This document shows, one piece after another, positions 18,096-26,993 of a stretch of 64,000 nt of DNA (position 1 is its first letter; every line of letters begins with the position of its first letter). This stretch comes from JANXUC01 sp964619065 (GTDB taxonomy: Bacteria; Acidobacteriota; Terriglobia; Terriglobales; Acidobacteriaceae), in assembly GCA_964619065.1 (NCBI GenBank), contig CAZUCC010000008.1, positions 33,639-97,638 of the forward strand, in the 5' to 3' direction. The notes below the pieces were generated by a model. It worked only from the letters and a program-made list of their open reading frames with translations. It did not search any database and was not told the origin of the DNA. Made by a program: the position numbers and the translations under genes.

Positions 18096-19418
18096 TTACC
18101 AGCAGATTCCTTCGTAGGAGGGACGGCCGTCCGGACGGCGGTCCTTGTCCAGGTTGATAAGATCGATCACTTTTTGCTCGGGCCGCAGCAAGCGCCGAAG
18201 TTCTTCGCGGTCGACGCGCGTCGCCACCACGATGACTTCGGATTCGTTGACCACCTTGGCCAGGTCGTTGCCCAAAACCGAGCCGAGGTGGGGAATCTCT
18301 TCCTCAATATATTGACGGTTCGATCCGATGAGGCGCCCCATGGTGACGTTCTCATCCCAGATCAGGAGTTGGCGGCCTTCGCCCAGCAGACGCTTGGCGA
18401 GAATCACTTGCGGACTCTCGCGAAGATCGTCGGTGTGCGCCTTGAAGCTGAGTCCTAAAAGCCCGATCTTCTTTTTGCCTGTGCGCAGAATCATATCGAT
18501 AGCGCGGTCCAAATGCCGGTCATTGCTGGGGAGAATCGATTCAAACAAGGGAAGCTTCAGATCGAGTTCACGTCCACGGTGACTCAGAGCACGTACGTCT
18601 TTAGGCAGGCAAGAGCCTCCAAAAGCAAATCCGGGTTTCAGGTAGGCAGGCGAGATATTCAGCTTCGTGTCGGCGCAGAAAATTTCCACTATGGTTTCCG
18701 GATCAACATGTAGTTCCTTCGCCAGCGATCCCACTTCGTTTGCAAAGGCCACTTTCAGAGCGTGCCAGGAGTTGCAGATGTACTTCACCATCTCCGCCGA
18801 AGTGAAGGAGGTCTCGAAGACGCGGCCCGGCGCCCACGCATAAATTTCGCGGAGGAATGTGCTGTGAGCGGGATCCGCCGCTCCGATCACGGTCATGGCC
18901 GGCTCCATGAAGTCCTTAACCGCAGAACCCTCGCGCAGGAACTCCGGGTTCGAGCACACGCCAAAGTTCTTCCCTAAACGTTTTCCGCTTGCTTTTTCCA
19001 GAGTAGGAACAACCAGCGTTTCTGCTGTTCCCGGCAACACAGTGCTGCGCAGCACAACGAGGTGAAAGCTGTTCTTTTTGGCGAGCACTTCGCCGATCTG
19101 ACGGCAAACCGGCTCAATATGCCCGAGATCGAGCTTGCCGCTTCGCATGCTCGGCGTGCCAACGCAAAGAATGGAAATATCCGTCTTTTGTACGGCTTCC
19201 GCCACATCCAAAGTGGCGCGTAACAGTCCAGCTTTGTGCGCTTCGGCGATCAGTTCGCTCATGCCCGGCTCAAGGATCGGGCTGCGCCCGGAATCCATCA
19301 TTTCGACTTTGTCGCGATTCAAGTCCACGCCGATGACGGGAAACCCTTGCTTCGCGAAGCACGCCGCGCTAACTGAGCCAACATACCCGAGACCAAAAAC
19401 GCTAATAGAACGAGTCAT
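18096..19418 (-). CDS. algD: GDP-mannose 6-dehydrogenase (AlgD-like) / nucleotide-sugar dehydrogenase
   Basis: A 440-residue NAD-dependent nucleotide-sugar dehydrogenase. S-V-F-G-L-G-Y-V-G-S-V is the Rossmann loop. The central block W-H-A-L-K-V-A-F-A-N-E-V-G and C-A-D-T-K-L-N-I-S, followed by P-G-F-A-F-G-G-S-C-L-P-K-D-V-R-A-L with the catalytic Cys, matches GDP-mannose dehydrogenases (AlgD) better than UDP-glucose dehydrogenases. The product would be GDP-mannuronate, the donor for mannuronate-containing glycans. It is the first gene of the minus-strand run 19418-12786. A heparinase/alginate-lyase-type gene is divergent to it, which fits a uronate polymer. The AlgD assignment is by motif and I rate it as likely, not proven. 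Confidence 0.82.
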   Translation of the reverse strand: MTRSISVFGLGYVGSVSAACFAKQGFPVIGVDLNRDKVEMMDSGRSPILEPGMSELIAEAHKAGLLRATLDVAEAVQKTDISILCVGTPSMRSGKLDLGHIEPVCRQIGEVLAKKNSFHLVVLRSTVLPGTAETLVVPTLEKASGKRLGKNFGVCSNPEFLREGSAVKDFMEPAMTVIGAADPAHSTFLREIYAWAPGRVFETSFTSAEMVKYICNSWHALKVAFANEVGSLAKELHVDPETIVEIFCADTKLNISPAYLKPGFAFGGSCLPKDVRALSHRGRELDLKLPLFESILPSNDRHLDRAIDMILRTGKKKIGLLGLSFKAHTDDLRESPQVILAKRLLGEGRQLLIWDENVTMGRLIGSNRQYIEEEIPHLGSVLGNDLAKVVNESEVIVVATRVDREELRRLLRPEQKVIDLINLDKDRRPDGRPSYEGICW

Positions 19419-19488
19419 GATTCCCTTATGAAGTTATTTTGCCGCTCACAAATTCGTGGATTCTTGCTGAGGGGGAACAATTCTAGTG

Positions 19489-19503
19489 GGCACGCTATGT
19501 GCC
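19489..19503. promoter_or_regulatory. Sigma-54-like GG-N10-GC element (palindromic)
   Basis: GGCACGCTATGTGCC has the GGCACG core and GG-N10-GC spacing of a -24/-12 promoter; the -12 part reads GTGC instead of TTGC. Because it is a perfect 5-bp inverted repeat it fits on both strands. On the minus strand the start of transcription would fall about 60 bases before the dehydrogenase gene. It could equally be an operator. Confidence 0.35.
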
Positions 19504-19564
19504 GAATCGATGCTTACTCTTCACCGATTTTGGCAGGCTATCAAGGGCGAGTGAGCTGGGAACT

Positions 19565-19580
19565 GTGCAAAATAATGCAC
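19565..19580. promoter_or_regulatory. Palindrome GTGCA-N6-TGCAC, copy 1
   Basis: A perfect 5-bp inverted repeat with a 6-base centre, preceded by AACT. The string AACTGTGCAA with its TGCAC partner recurs at 28972-28991, and a one-mismatch copy lies at 38006. A shared transcription factor site is a reasonable guess. Confidence 0.4.
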
Positions 19581-19941
19581 ACTCTATGCCTGGCTATCCT
19601 ACCAAGTTCTCACCAATTGCGCGCTCAGACAGTTTCAATCGAGAAGGGAGAATTGTGCTCCACCTTCCCCTCTCGAAGCATACCAGCTTCTCTCCCGAAC
19701 GCACAGGAGGCTGCTTGGGTCAAAATTACCGAAGTTATTGAAAGCAGGAGACAATTCGTCGTCGTTTAGACCTCGAAGTCCAGTCTCAATTCCTGTAAAA
19801 TTCGGTAAGTTTCCCCCTAGAACGGCGCGATCGTTGCGGTAATTCAAGCCCGTTCCTCACTCCGAGTGGGTCGGGTTGCTGTCGGTTTTGTGCCCCGGGT
19901 TAAGCGCGCAAGCTGAAGTTGTCTGGAAAGAAAAGTTCACT

Positions 19942-22329
19942 ATGGCGGCATGGAAACAACGAATTCGGCGTGTTGCATCCATGGATCGCGCGGAGTTCCT
20001 GGATCGTTCTCGGCAGGCCGTGGCTCAGCGCTGGGACGAGACTTTAACGCAGCTTGGGCGTAACTGGACTGGACAACTCCGCCCGACGCCATCCGCCCGC
20101 AAGGGAAAGTTTTTCTTCGAACCAGAGGCCGTTCCGCAATTGATTGCACTTTTTCGGGAACGGCTGCCGGAGCAGGCGGATGCCGTCGTTCGCCGTGCAG
20201 AGCGTGTTCTCCAGCACCGTTTTGACCTGCTGGGTTTTGAAAATGTTGAGTACGGCAAGGTCATCGATTGGCACTTGGACAAGGTTCACGGCAAGCGAGC
20301 ACCCCGCCAATCAGCCTTTCGCGTGGAGTACCTGAATTTTGCCAAAGTCGGCGACAGCAAGGTGACGTGGGAGCTGAACCGTCACCAACATCTCGTGCTC
20401 TTGGCGAAGGCCTATTTGCTGACCAGAGACGAGCGCTTTGCCAAGGAAATCTTTGAGCAGTGGTACGCCTGGCAGAAGCAGAACCCGTACCCGGTCGGGA
20501 TTAACTGGGCGAGTACTCTCGAAGTGGCTTTCCGCAGTCTTTCCTGGCTTTGGGTGCGCGCGCTGCTGGACGGCGACCCCGTGGTTCCTCACACCTTCTC
20601 CGCGGATTTATCGAGGGCGCTGGCACTGAGCGGCCGTCACATTGAGCGCTATCTTTCCACATATTTCTCTCCCAATACGCATCTCCTCGGCGAGGCCATG
20701 GCGCTGTTCTGCATTGGAGCGCTGTGCCCGGAAGCGAACCAATCCGACCACTGGCGGGAACTGGGATGGCGTGTTGTCGTGGAGGAAGCGCGCAAGCAAG
20801 TGCGCGAGGATGGTTTCTACTTCGAGCAGAGTGTTTACTATCATGTCTACGCATTGGACCTCTTCTTACAGTGCGGGCTCCTGGCCTCGAAGAACGATGT
20901 GACGCCCCCCGCTGAGTACGCCAGCACGGTGGAACATATGTGCGCGACTCTGGCTCTATTGAGCCGCACCGGAACCTCAGCCCGTTTTGGCGACGACGAT
21001 GGAGGCCGTTTGCACGACGGGCAGCGGAACCTAACCGAGCATTTCGTGGATCCGCTAGCGACCGCTGCGGTGGTGTTTGGGCGCGGAGACTTCAAATACC
21101 TTGCGGGTGGCCTGCGCGAGGAAACGATTTGGCTGTTGGGAGTCGAGGGCGTTGACCAGTTCGACTCTTTGAGGTCGGTTCCGCCCCAGTTCTCTTCGAC
21201 GGCACTCGTGGCTTCCGGTTTTTATTTGATGAGCAGCGCGGAGCCTGTCCCGCAACAGATGGTGATCGATGCCGGCCCGCAAGGTAGTGGATCTGGCGGA
21301 CACGGACACGCGGATGCTCTGAGCCTGCAGCTTCTGTATGGCGGCCGCGTGCTGCTGCAAGACCCAGGAACTCTCGAGTACGTAGGAGAAGGCCAGGACC
21401 GCAACGCCATGCGGGGCACAGCGTCTCACAACACATTGATCGTGGATGGCACGGGCCAGAGCGAGCCCGTAGGGCCGTTCTCCTGGAGCCGGCTCACCCA
21501 AACGCGAGAGGAAGCCTGGGTTGCGGGCGAATACTTCGACTTGTTCTGCGGCAGTCACGATGGCTATGCGCAGCAGGGCATCACGCATCGGCGCTGGGTG
21601 TTTCATCTGCAAAATCGTTTCTGGCTGGTTCGAGACGTGGTGGAAGGCCAGGGCGTACACAAGCTTGAGGTGGCCTGGCATCTGGGTCCGGAGCTGCATC
21701 CGTCGGATTCAGAGAATGGTTTTTTTAACAGCACCAATCCAGAGTGCGGTGTCGCCCTCGTGGGATGTGCAGGCGGCCATTGGCAGCGTGAGATACAACC
21801 CAGTTGGTGGTCTCCCGTCTACGGTCGCAAGGAAAGATCCTGGACGGTCCGGTACCGGAGCGAAAGCGAGCTTCCCACGGAATATGCCACGATCGTCATG
21901 CCCTTGGCAGATCACAACCAGGCCAGCGGCAGTCTTCGTTCTGTGAATGAAATCGACAATGCGGAAGTCCGCGGGTATCTTTACGAATTGGGTCGCGAGC
22001 AGCATGGGTTCTTCTTTCGGCAGAGTGCAAGACCCTGGATGCAGGGAGTTTGGGCGAGTGATGCGGAGTTCCTCTACTATCGCGCCGATTCGAGCGGGCT
22101 TCGCGACTTGTATTTCTATAACGGTAGTTATGCGGAGGCCAGAGGCAAGCGGCTGGTTTCCTCACAAGGTGTTGTTCCCTATTGCCAGCTCGTACCTCGC
22201 GGGGATGCAACTCAAGTTGTTTCTCCATGGAGCGAGCGCATTGTGCTTCACGAAGCGTTGAGCCACACCGTAACTAGGCCCGATGCAGCGCTGTCGTTGT
22301 CTGGCACACGAGATCGGATGGGTAACTGA
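19942..22329 (+). CDS. Heparinase II/III-family polysaccharide lyase
   Basis: About 795 residues. The N-terminal half is a helical toroid (alginate-lyase/heparinase fold; W-E-L-N-R-H-Q-H-L-V-L-L-A-K-A-Y, N-T-H-L-L-G-E-A, F-E-Q-S-V-Y-Y-H-V-Y); the second half is a beta-sandwich typical of Hepar_II_III (G-S-G-G-H-G-H-A-D-A-L-S, S-H-N-T-L-I-V-D-G). The H-G-H-A-D and S-H-N-T blocks carry conserved histidines. It would cleave uronate-containing glycans by beta-elimination, perhaps to trim the exopolysaccharide. I chose the ATG at 19942; the frame extends to 19876 but the extra residues are not typical. No clear signal peptide is seen from this start. Its stop abuts the next ATG directly. Confidence 0.83.
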   Translation: MAAWKQRIRRVASMDRAEFLDRSRQAVAQRWDETLTQLGRNWTGQLRPTPSARKGKFFFEPEAVPQLIALFRERLPEQADAVVRRAERVLQHRFDLLGFENVEYGKVIDWHLDKVHGKRAPRQSAFRVEYLNFAKVGDSKVTWELNRHQHLVLLAKAYLLTRDERFAKEIFEQWYAWQKQNPYPVGINWASTLEVAFRSLSWLWVRALLDGDPVVPHTFSADLSRALALSGRHIERYLSTYFSPNTHLLGEAMALFCIGALCPEANQSDHWRELGWRVVVEEARKQVREDGFYFEQSVYYHVYALDLFLQCGLLASKNDVTPPAEYASTVEHMCATLALLSRTGTSARFGDDDGGRLHDGQRNLTEHFVDPLATAAVVFGRGDFKYLAGGLREETIWLLGVEGVDQFDSLRSVPPQFSSTALVASGFYLMSSAEPVPQQMVIDAGPQGSGSGGHGHADALSLQLLYGGRVLLQDPGTLEYVGEGQDRNAMRGTASHNTLIVDGTGQSEPVGPFSWSRLTQTREEAWVAGEYFDLFCGSHDGYAQQGITHRRWVFHLQNRFWLVRDVVEGQGVHKLEVAWHLGPELHPSDSENGFFNSTNPECGVALVGCAGGHWQREIQPSWWSPVYGRKERSWTVRYRSESELPTEYATIVMPLADHNQASGSLRSVNEIDNAEVRGYLYELGREQHGFFFRQSARPWMQGVWASDAEFLYYRADSSGLRDLYFYNGSYAEARGKRLVSSQGVVPYCQLVPRGDATQVVSPWSERIVLHEALSHTVTRPDAALSLSGTRDRMGN

Positions 22330-24267
22330 ATGTGCGGTATTTGCGGAATTTTTAACCAGGACCGGGGACGACGCGTTGACCGCTCTACGTTGGCGTCCAT
22401 GAATCACCAGATCACGCATCGCGGCCCGGACGACGAAGGCTTGTTTGTAGACGGCAACGTGGGCATGGCCATGCGTCGTCTCAGCATCATTGATGTCAAG
22501 TCCGGCCATCAGCCTTTGTCGAACGAAACTGGAGATGTTTGGATCGTCTACAACGGCGAAATCTACAATCACCAGGATTCACGCACAGACATGGAAGCGC
22601 GCGGGCATCGCTATCGCACAAAGAGCGATACCGAGACGATCGTGCATTTGTACGAGGAGTATGGCCGCGACTGCGTGCAACATCTGCGCGGCATGTTCGC
22701 CTTCGTGATCTGGGATCAACGCCGCCGTATCCTCTTTGGGGCGCGAGACCGCCTCGGAATCAAGCCGTTCTACTACCGCCATCAAGACGGGACGTTTCTC
22801 TTTGGTTCCGAAATTAAAACGATACTGGCATATCCCGGCGTGAAAGTGGAATTCAATCGCACGACGCTGGGCGAATATCTCGCTTTTGGCTACACCTCCG
22901 GTGCAGAAACCATGTTTGCGGGAATCCGAAAGCTCATGCCCGGCCACTGGTTCGAGCTTGAGGAAACCGGCGAGTGGCGAAGCGAGCAGTACTGGGATTT
23001 ACAGATCACCCCGGACGACGGCAGCCTCCCGCAGAAGCATTACATTGACATGTATCGTCAAGGGCTGGAGCAGGCAGTTTCCAGCCACCTCATGAGCGAT
23101 GTTCCACTCGGTGTCTTTTTGAGCGGCGGCGTGGATTCGAGCGCTGTGGCTGCTTTGACGCGGCGCATCCGAGGTGGGCCGGTTGAGACTTTTTCGGTGG
23201 GTTATGAAGAAGCAGCCTTCAGTGAGCTCGGGTACGCGCAAGAAGTCGCGACGCATATTGGAACTAAGCACCATGAGGTGCGCGTTTCACAGACGGAGTT
23301 CTTCGATGCGCTGCCCAGTCTGATTTGGCACGAAGATGAACCAATTGTTTGGCCTTCCAGCGTAGCACTGTATTTTGTGGCGCGCCTGGCGCGAGAACGA
23401 GTCACGGTCGTGCTGACCGGCGAGGGCAGCGACGAGACGCTCGGGGGTTACAGCCGCTATGCTTGGACGCTCTGGAATACCCGTGGGGACGGCGCTTATC
23501 GCGGAATTGTGCCCTCTTTCCTGCGACAGAAGGTCCGCCATGCCATTCAATCGGAGCGGTTGGGTGCCACGTTGCGGCGGCGTCTGGAACATACATTTCT
23601 CGGGCGCGACGGCGGACACTGGGAATCCCTATACTTCGACAACTTCTATTCCGCCTTTCCTGCCAGCGAGCAGACGAATCTGCTCACCCCAGAGGCGCAA
23701 GCAAATGCCGGCGATCCTTACGCAAACGCCATGGGCTATTGGGAAAACTCCTCCGGGGATTTGCTACACAAGCTGCTCTATACAGACATAAAGACTTACC
23801 TGGTTGAGTTGCTCATGAAACAGGATCAGATGAGTATGGCAGCGTCCATCGAGAGCCGCGTGCCGTTTCTCGACCACGGACTCGTCGAACAGGCCATGCG
23901 CATCCCAACCAAATATTTGCTGAATGGATTGTCCGGAAAGATGGTGCTCAAGCGTGCTCTTGAGGATATTTTGCCGCACGATATTCTCTACCGGAAGAAA
24001 ATGGGATTCCCCACACCATGGGCGCGGTGGCTGCAGGGCAATCAGCTCAATGCAGTGGAGGACATGCTCACCAGCGAGCGCAGTCAGGCGCGCTGCCTAT
24101 TTCAAGTCGAAGCGCTGCGCCACATCTTCGCTGAACACCGCAAAAAACAGCGCGATCACACAGACCGCATCTGGAGGCTGATGAACCTCGAAATGTGGCA
24201 TCGCGTGTTTGTCGACGGAGAGGTGCCCGTGAGCGATTCAGTCAGCAGCATTGCTAGAACGTCATGA
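22330..24267 (+). CDS. asnB: Asparagine synthase (glutamine-hydrolysing), EPS-type
   Basis: A complete 645-residue class B enzyme. Cys2 (M-C-G-I-C-G-I-F) is the glutaminase nucleophile after removal of Met1; R-R-L-S-I-I-D and Y-N-G-E-I-Y-N complete the N-terminal amidotransferase site. S-G-G-V-D-S-S at residues 265-271 is the ATP pyrophosphatase loop, followed by G-E-G-S-D-E-T-L-G-G-Y, S-M-A-A-S-I-E-S-R-V-P-F-L-D-H and Y-R-K-K-M-G-F. Paralogs of this size are common in PEP-CTERM-type exopolysaccharide loci, where they may amidate sugar acids. The stop of the lyase gene directly precedes its ATG, so the genes are cotranscribed. It is the full-length counterpart of the truncated gene at the left edge. 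Confidence 0.9.
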   Translation: MCGICGIFNQDRGRRVDRSTLASMNHQITHRGPDDEGLFVDGNVGMAMRRLSIIDVKSGHQPLSNETGDVWIVYNGEIYNHQDSRTDMEARGHRYRTKSDTETIVHLYEEYGRDCVQHLRGMFAFVIWDQRRRILFGARDRLGIKPFYYRHQDGTFLFGSEIKTILAYPGVKVEFNRTTLGEYLAFGYTSGAETMFAGIRKLMPGHWFELEETGEWRSEQYWDLQITPDDGSLPQKHYIDMYRQGLEQAVSSHLMSDVPLGVFLSGGVDSSAVAALTRRIRGGPVETFSVGYEEAAFSELGYAQEVATHIGTKHHEVRVSQTEFFDALPSLIWHEDEPIVWPSSVALYFVARLARERVTVVLTGEGSDETLGGYSRYAWTLWNTRGDGAYRGIVPSFLRQKVRHAIQSERLGATLRRRLEHTFLGRDGGHWESLYFDNFYSAFPASEQTNLLTPEAQANAGDPYANAMGYWENSSGDLLHKLLYTDIKTYLVELLMKQDQMSMAASIESRVPFLDHGLVEQAMRIPTKYLLNGLSGKMVLKRALEDILPHDILYRKKMGFPTPWARWLQGNQLNAVEDMLTSERSQARCLFQVEALRHIFAEHRKKQRDHTDRIWRLMNLEMWHRVFVDGEVPVSDSVSSIARTS

Positions 24268-24325
24268 CTTGCTCTGCGTCCCCGTACCAATCGAAGAACC
24301 TCTTACAGAGAAGGCACAGGATTTC

Positions 24326-25393
24326 ATGCTGCGAAGGATGAAACTCGGCGCGCTGCGCCTCATGAAGAGCAGTGGAGCTTTTGAAAGAATCCGTGACAGC
24401 CGTTGGCGTCGGGAACGGCTGCTGATTCTCTGTTACCACGGAATCTCAATTGAGGATGAGCACGAGTGGCGCCCTAATCTTTACATGAACCCAGTTCTGC
24501 TACGGGAGCGGTTCGAAGCCCTGAAGCGTGGAGGCTACCCGGTGCTTCCTTTAGGGGAAGCCGTGAAGCGGCTCTTCCAAGGTGATTTGCCACCTCGTAG
24601 CGTGGTTCTTACTTTTGACGACGGCGGCTACGATTTCTACAAGCAGGCTAGCCCGCTTCTGCGCGAGTTTGGCTATCCGGCCACGATTTACCAGACTACC
24701 TATTACAGCGACTATCCGAAACCAATCTTCGGCCTCGCGTCCTCTTACTTGTTGTGGAAGCGCCGGGGTGAGGTTCTATCGCCCACGAAGGATTTGGGAG
24801 TCCACCAGGAGATGGATTTGCGCTCCAACGAGGGGCGTCAACGGGTCGCAACCGAGCTGGAGCAGTTCTGCCTGCAAGAAAGTCTGACGGGGGCTCAGAA
24901 AAACGATCTATTGGAGCGGCTTGCGAAGTTTCTCGGCTTGGACTACGAAGCGTTCCTGGCCAAGCGCCTGCTCCAGGTCATGCGGCCTCAGGAAATCGCG
25001 GAGATGACGGCTGCGGGTTTTGACGTTCAGCTCCATACTCATCGTCATCGCACACCCTTGGACGAGTCCCTGTTTCGCAAGGAAATTGTGGACAATCGGA
25101 AGCGGATTTTCGAAATTTGCGGTCAAACGCCCACACATTTCTGCTACCCTTCCGGGCATTACGAGATGGCTTTCCTTCCATGGCTGGAAAAAGAGGGCGT
25201 GACTTCTGCTACTACTTGCGATCCCGGGCTTGCCAACCGGCAGAGTCACCCGTTACTTCTGCCCCGCTTCATCGACAATGGAGGTCAACCCCTCTTTGTG
25301 TTCGAAGCTTGGCTGAGCGGAGCAGGTCATTTGGCGTCGGCGCGGCGCCCCGCGAAGGGTGCTCGCGCTAGCGAACGGGCTGCGGCTTCTTAG
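24326..25393 (+). CDS. Polysaccharide deacetylase family protein
   Basis: About 355 residues. L-L-I-L-C-Y-H-G-I-S begins the fold; V-V-L-T-F-D-D-G-G-Y holds the catalytic and metal Asp pair; V-Q-L-H-T-H-R-H-R-T supplies the histidine metal ligands; and F-C-Y-P-S-G-H-Y is motif 3. Compared with the deacetylase at 12786 it has an insertion of about 100 residues between the first and second motif. I chose the ATG at 24326 (AGGA box close upstream); a TTG at 24251 would overlap the previous gene. The last 26 bases overlap the end of the convergent phosphatase gene. Confidence 0.84.
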   Translation: MLRRMKLGALRLMKSSGAFERIRDSRWRRERLLILCYHGISIEDEHEWRPNLYMNPVLLRERFEALKRGGYPVLPLGEAVKRLFQGDLPPRSVVLTFDDGGYDFYKQASPLLREFGYPATIYQTTYYSDYPKPIFGLASSYLLWKRRGEVLSPTKDLGVHQEMDLRSNEGRQRVATELEQFCLQESLTGAQKNDLLERLAKFLGLDYEAFLAKRLLQVMRPQEIAEMTAAGFDVQLHTHRHRTPLDESLFRKEIVDNRKRIFEICGQTPTHFCYPSGHYEMAFLPWLEKEGVTSATTCDPGLANRQSHPLLLPRFIDNGGQPLFVFEAWLSGAGHLASARRPAKGARASERAAAS

Positions 25394-26174
25394 CAGTGGA
25401 TGTAAGCGTGAGGATTTCGTTCTTTAGTCCCGCTCCTCCTGCCAACAAACCAGTAAGCTTCGGCTTGCGATTGTTGAAGAGAAGCGGAGACTCGTCCAGC
25501 GTACTGGTAAAACCGCCAGCGGACTCAATTAACGCAACCCCTGCCGCCACATCCCACTCGTGTTTTGGAGTGAGAGTCCAAGTGGCATCGGCCAGACCTG
25601 CTGCGACACATGCCAGCTTATATGCGACCGAACCCGTTGGGCGCACTGCAAAAGACTTCCCTTGAAATTGTTCCCATTCGCCGCGCTTGACCTCACTGCG
25701 GCTGGCTAACACAACACCGCCATCGAGGCTGATGCGCGAGCTGGGCTTTGCCGGACGCCCATTGAATAGCAGTCCGCTCTCCACGGTGCCAACAAAACTT
25801 TCTTGTGTGGCCGGGTTGCAAATGCCCCCGGCGAAAGCCTGGCCATCGTGCACGAGTCCAATAGAGACGCACCATTCCGGGATGCCTTGCACGAATTCGC
25901 GCGTTCCATCGAGAGGATCGACAATCCAAACCCAACTGCTTTCCAAGCGGATGGGATCGTCCACGCTCTCTTCCGAAAGCCACCCCTCTCCAGGCCGCAA
26001 CAAGGCTTTGCGCAGCACGGTGTCGACCTGGCGGTCGGCTTCGGTGACCGGATCGTGTCCAGCTTTGTATTCCGCCTGGACTTCACCGGGGGTGAAACGG
26101 GCAAAGATGGTGCGGGCTGCATCCAGGGCTTCCTGAATGCGGGATAGAGCTTCGGTATGAGAAATGGAAGTCAT
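25368..26174 (-). CDS. cysQ: 3'(2'),5'-bisphosphate nucleotidase (CysQ-like PAP phosphatase)
   Basis: A 268-residue member of the inositol-monophosphatase fold. D-P-V-T-E-A-D-R-Q-V-D, G-W-L-S-E-E-S, W-I-V-D-P-L-D-G-T-R-E-F (metal site at residues 86-91) and the C-terminal W-D-V-A-A-G-V-A-L-I-E-S-A-G-G are the family's metal-binding motifs. The spacing and the R-E-F after D-G-T favour CysQ-type PAP phosphatases. It would turn 3'-phosphoadenosine 5'-phosphate, the product of sulfotransferases, into AMP and so relieve product inhibition. It is last in the run with the permease and the sulfurylase-kinase, which supports this reading. Inositol phosphatase is the alternative. Confidence 0.82.
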   Translation of the reverse strand: MTSISHTEALSRIQEALDAARTIFARFTPGEVQAEYKAGHDPVTEADRQVDTVLRKALLRPGEGWLSEESVDDPIRLESSWVWIVDPLDGTREFVQGIPEWCVSIGLVHDGQAFAGGICNPATQESFVGTVESGLLFNGRPAKPSSRISLDGGVVLASRSEVKRGEWEQFQGKSFAVRPTGSVAYKLACVAAGLADATWTLTPKHEWDVAAGVALIESAGGFTSTLDESPLLFNNRKPKLTGLLAGGAGLKNEILTLTSTAKKPQPVR

Positions 26175-26195
26175 AAATTTGAATAAACTTAAAAA

Positions 26196-26960
26196 CTAGG
26201 CCCAGAGCATGCGCGCCCCAGTAATGAGCAGCACGCCGCAAAGAATCCGCCGTAACCACAGCATCGGGACGCGTGTAGCCAGGTACGCTCCGAGCAACCC
26301 GCCAGGAACCGATCCAATGAGCAGGCCGCCCACAAGAGAATAATCAATGTTGTGGATCTGAAGATGGAGCAGGCTGGTGAAGCCCGTGAGAATCAAAGCA
26401 TGGACAATGTCAGTACCGACCATTACGCGCGGCGGATAGCTGTAAAACAGCAGCAGAAGCATCATGACGATGCTGCCTGAGCCCACCGAAGTCATTCCCA
26501 CCAGGAAACCTGCCAGCAGGCCAATGATCGTCATTCCGAAAAACGACTTCGCTGTGGGCTGGCGAACGGTTAATTCTTCTTCGAAGCGTCCCTGGAGTAG
26601 CAGAAGCATCGGGATGCAAATCAGGAGAATACCGATGGCGTGGGCGATGAAAGAGTTGACGCCCGTGCCGTACAGAGTGCGGAGGTGTTTCAGAAATGCG
26701 ACGCCGCCGTAGGCCCCGGGAATACTGCCACAAGCGAGCGCAATGACCACCTTGCGGCGGACCGTTCCTTTGGTCAGGTGCACCCAACTGGTGCCAATTT
26801 TTGTGACGAAGTTAAAAAGAGCGTCCGAGCCAACAGCTAGCATGGCGGGCACGTGCAGACCGTAGATGAGGATGGGGAGCAGCAACACGCCGCCCCCCAG
26901 TCCCGTCATGCCGATCAGGGTACCGACCAAAAACCCCACGAGAATCTTCATTTCAAACAT
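26196..26960 (-). CDS. TauE/SafE-family anion permease
   Basis: A 254-residue membrane protein with about eight helices. The N-terminus G-F-L-V-G-T-L-I-G-M-T-G-L-G-G-G-V-L-L-L-P-I-L and the internal repeat G-L-L-A-G-F-L-V-G-M-T-S-V-G-S-G-S are the two half-repeats of the TauE/SafE (DUF81) family, which moves sulfite, sulfonates or related anions. It stands between the PAP phosphatase and the sulfurylase-kinase, so sulfate uptake or sulfite export is the likely role. Direction and substrate cannot be read from the sequence. An in-frame ATG at 26951 is an alternative start. Confidence 0.85.
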   Translation of the reverse strand: MFEMKILVGFLVGTLIGMTGLGGGVLLLPILIYGLHVPAMLAVGSDALFNFVTKIGTSWVHLTKGTVRRKVVIALACGSIPGAYGGVAFLKHLRTLYGTGVNSFIAHAIGILLICIPMLLLLQGRFEEELTVRQPTAKSFFGMTIIGLLAGFLVGMTSVGSGSIVMMLLLLFYSYPPRVMVGTDIVHALILTGFTSLLHLQIHNIDYSLVGGLLIGSVPGGLLGAYLATRVPMLWLRRILCGVLLITGARMLWA

Positions 26961-26993
26961 GGTGAAAGTTTTTCTCGAAGATTCCTCTGCCGG

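Larger units (their letters stand above)
19419..19941. other. Divergent intergenic region with palindromes
   Basis: A 523-base region between the dehydrogenase (minus) and the heparinase-type gene (plus). It holds two palindromes, listed separately: a sigma-54-like one at 19489-19503 and GTGCA-N6-TGCAC at 19565-19580. The open frames in it lack family features and I do not call a gene here. Confidence 0.6.

Noticed and set aside
19428..19769. Small plus-strand open frame (113 codons) before the lyase gene
   Set aside because: No ribosome site, no family features, and it covers the palindromes of the divergent spacer.
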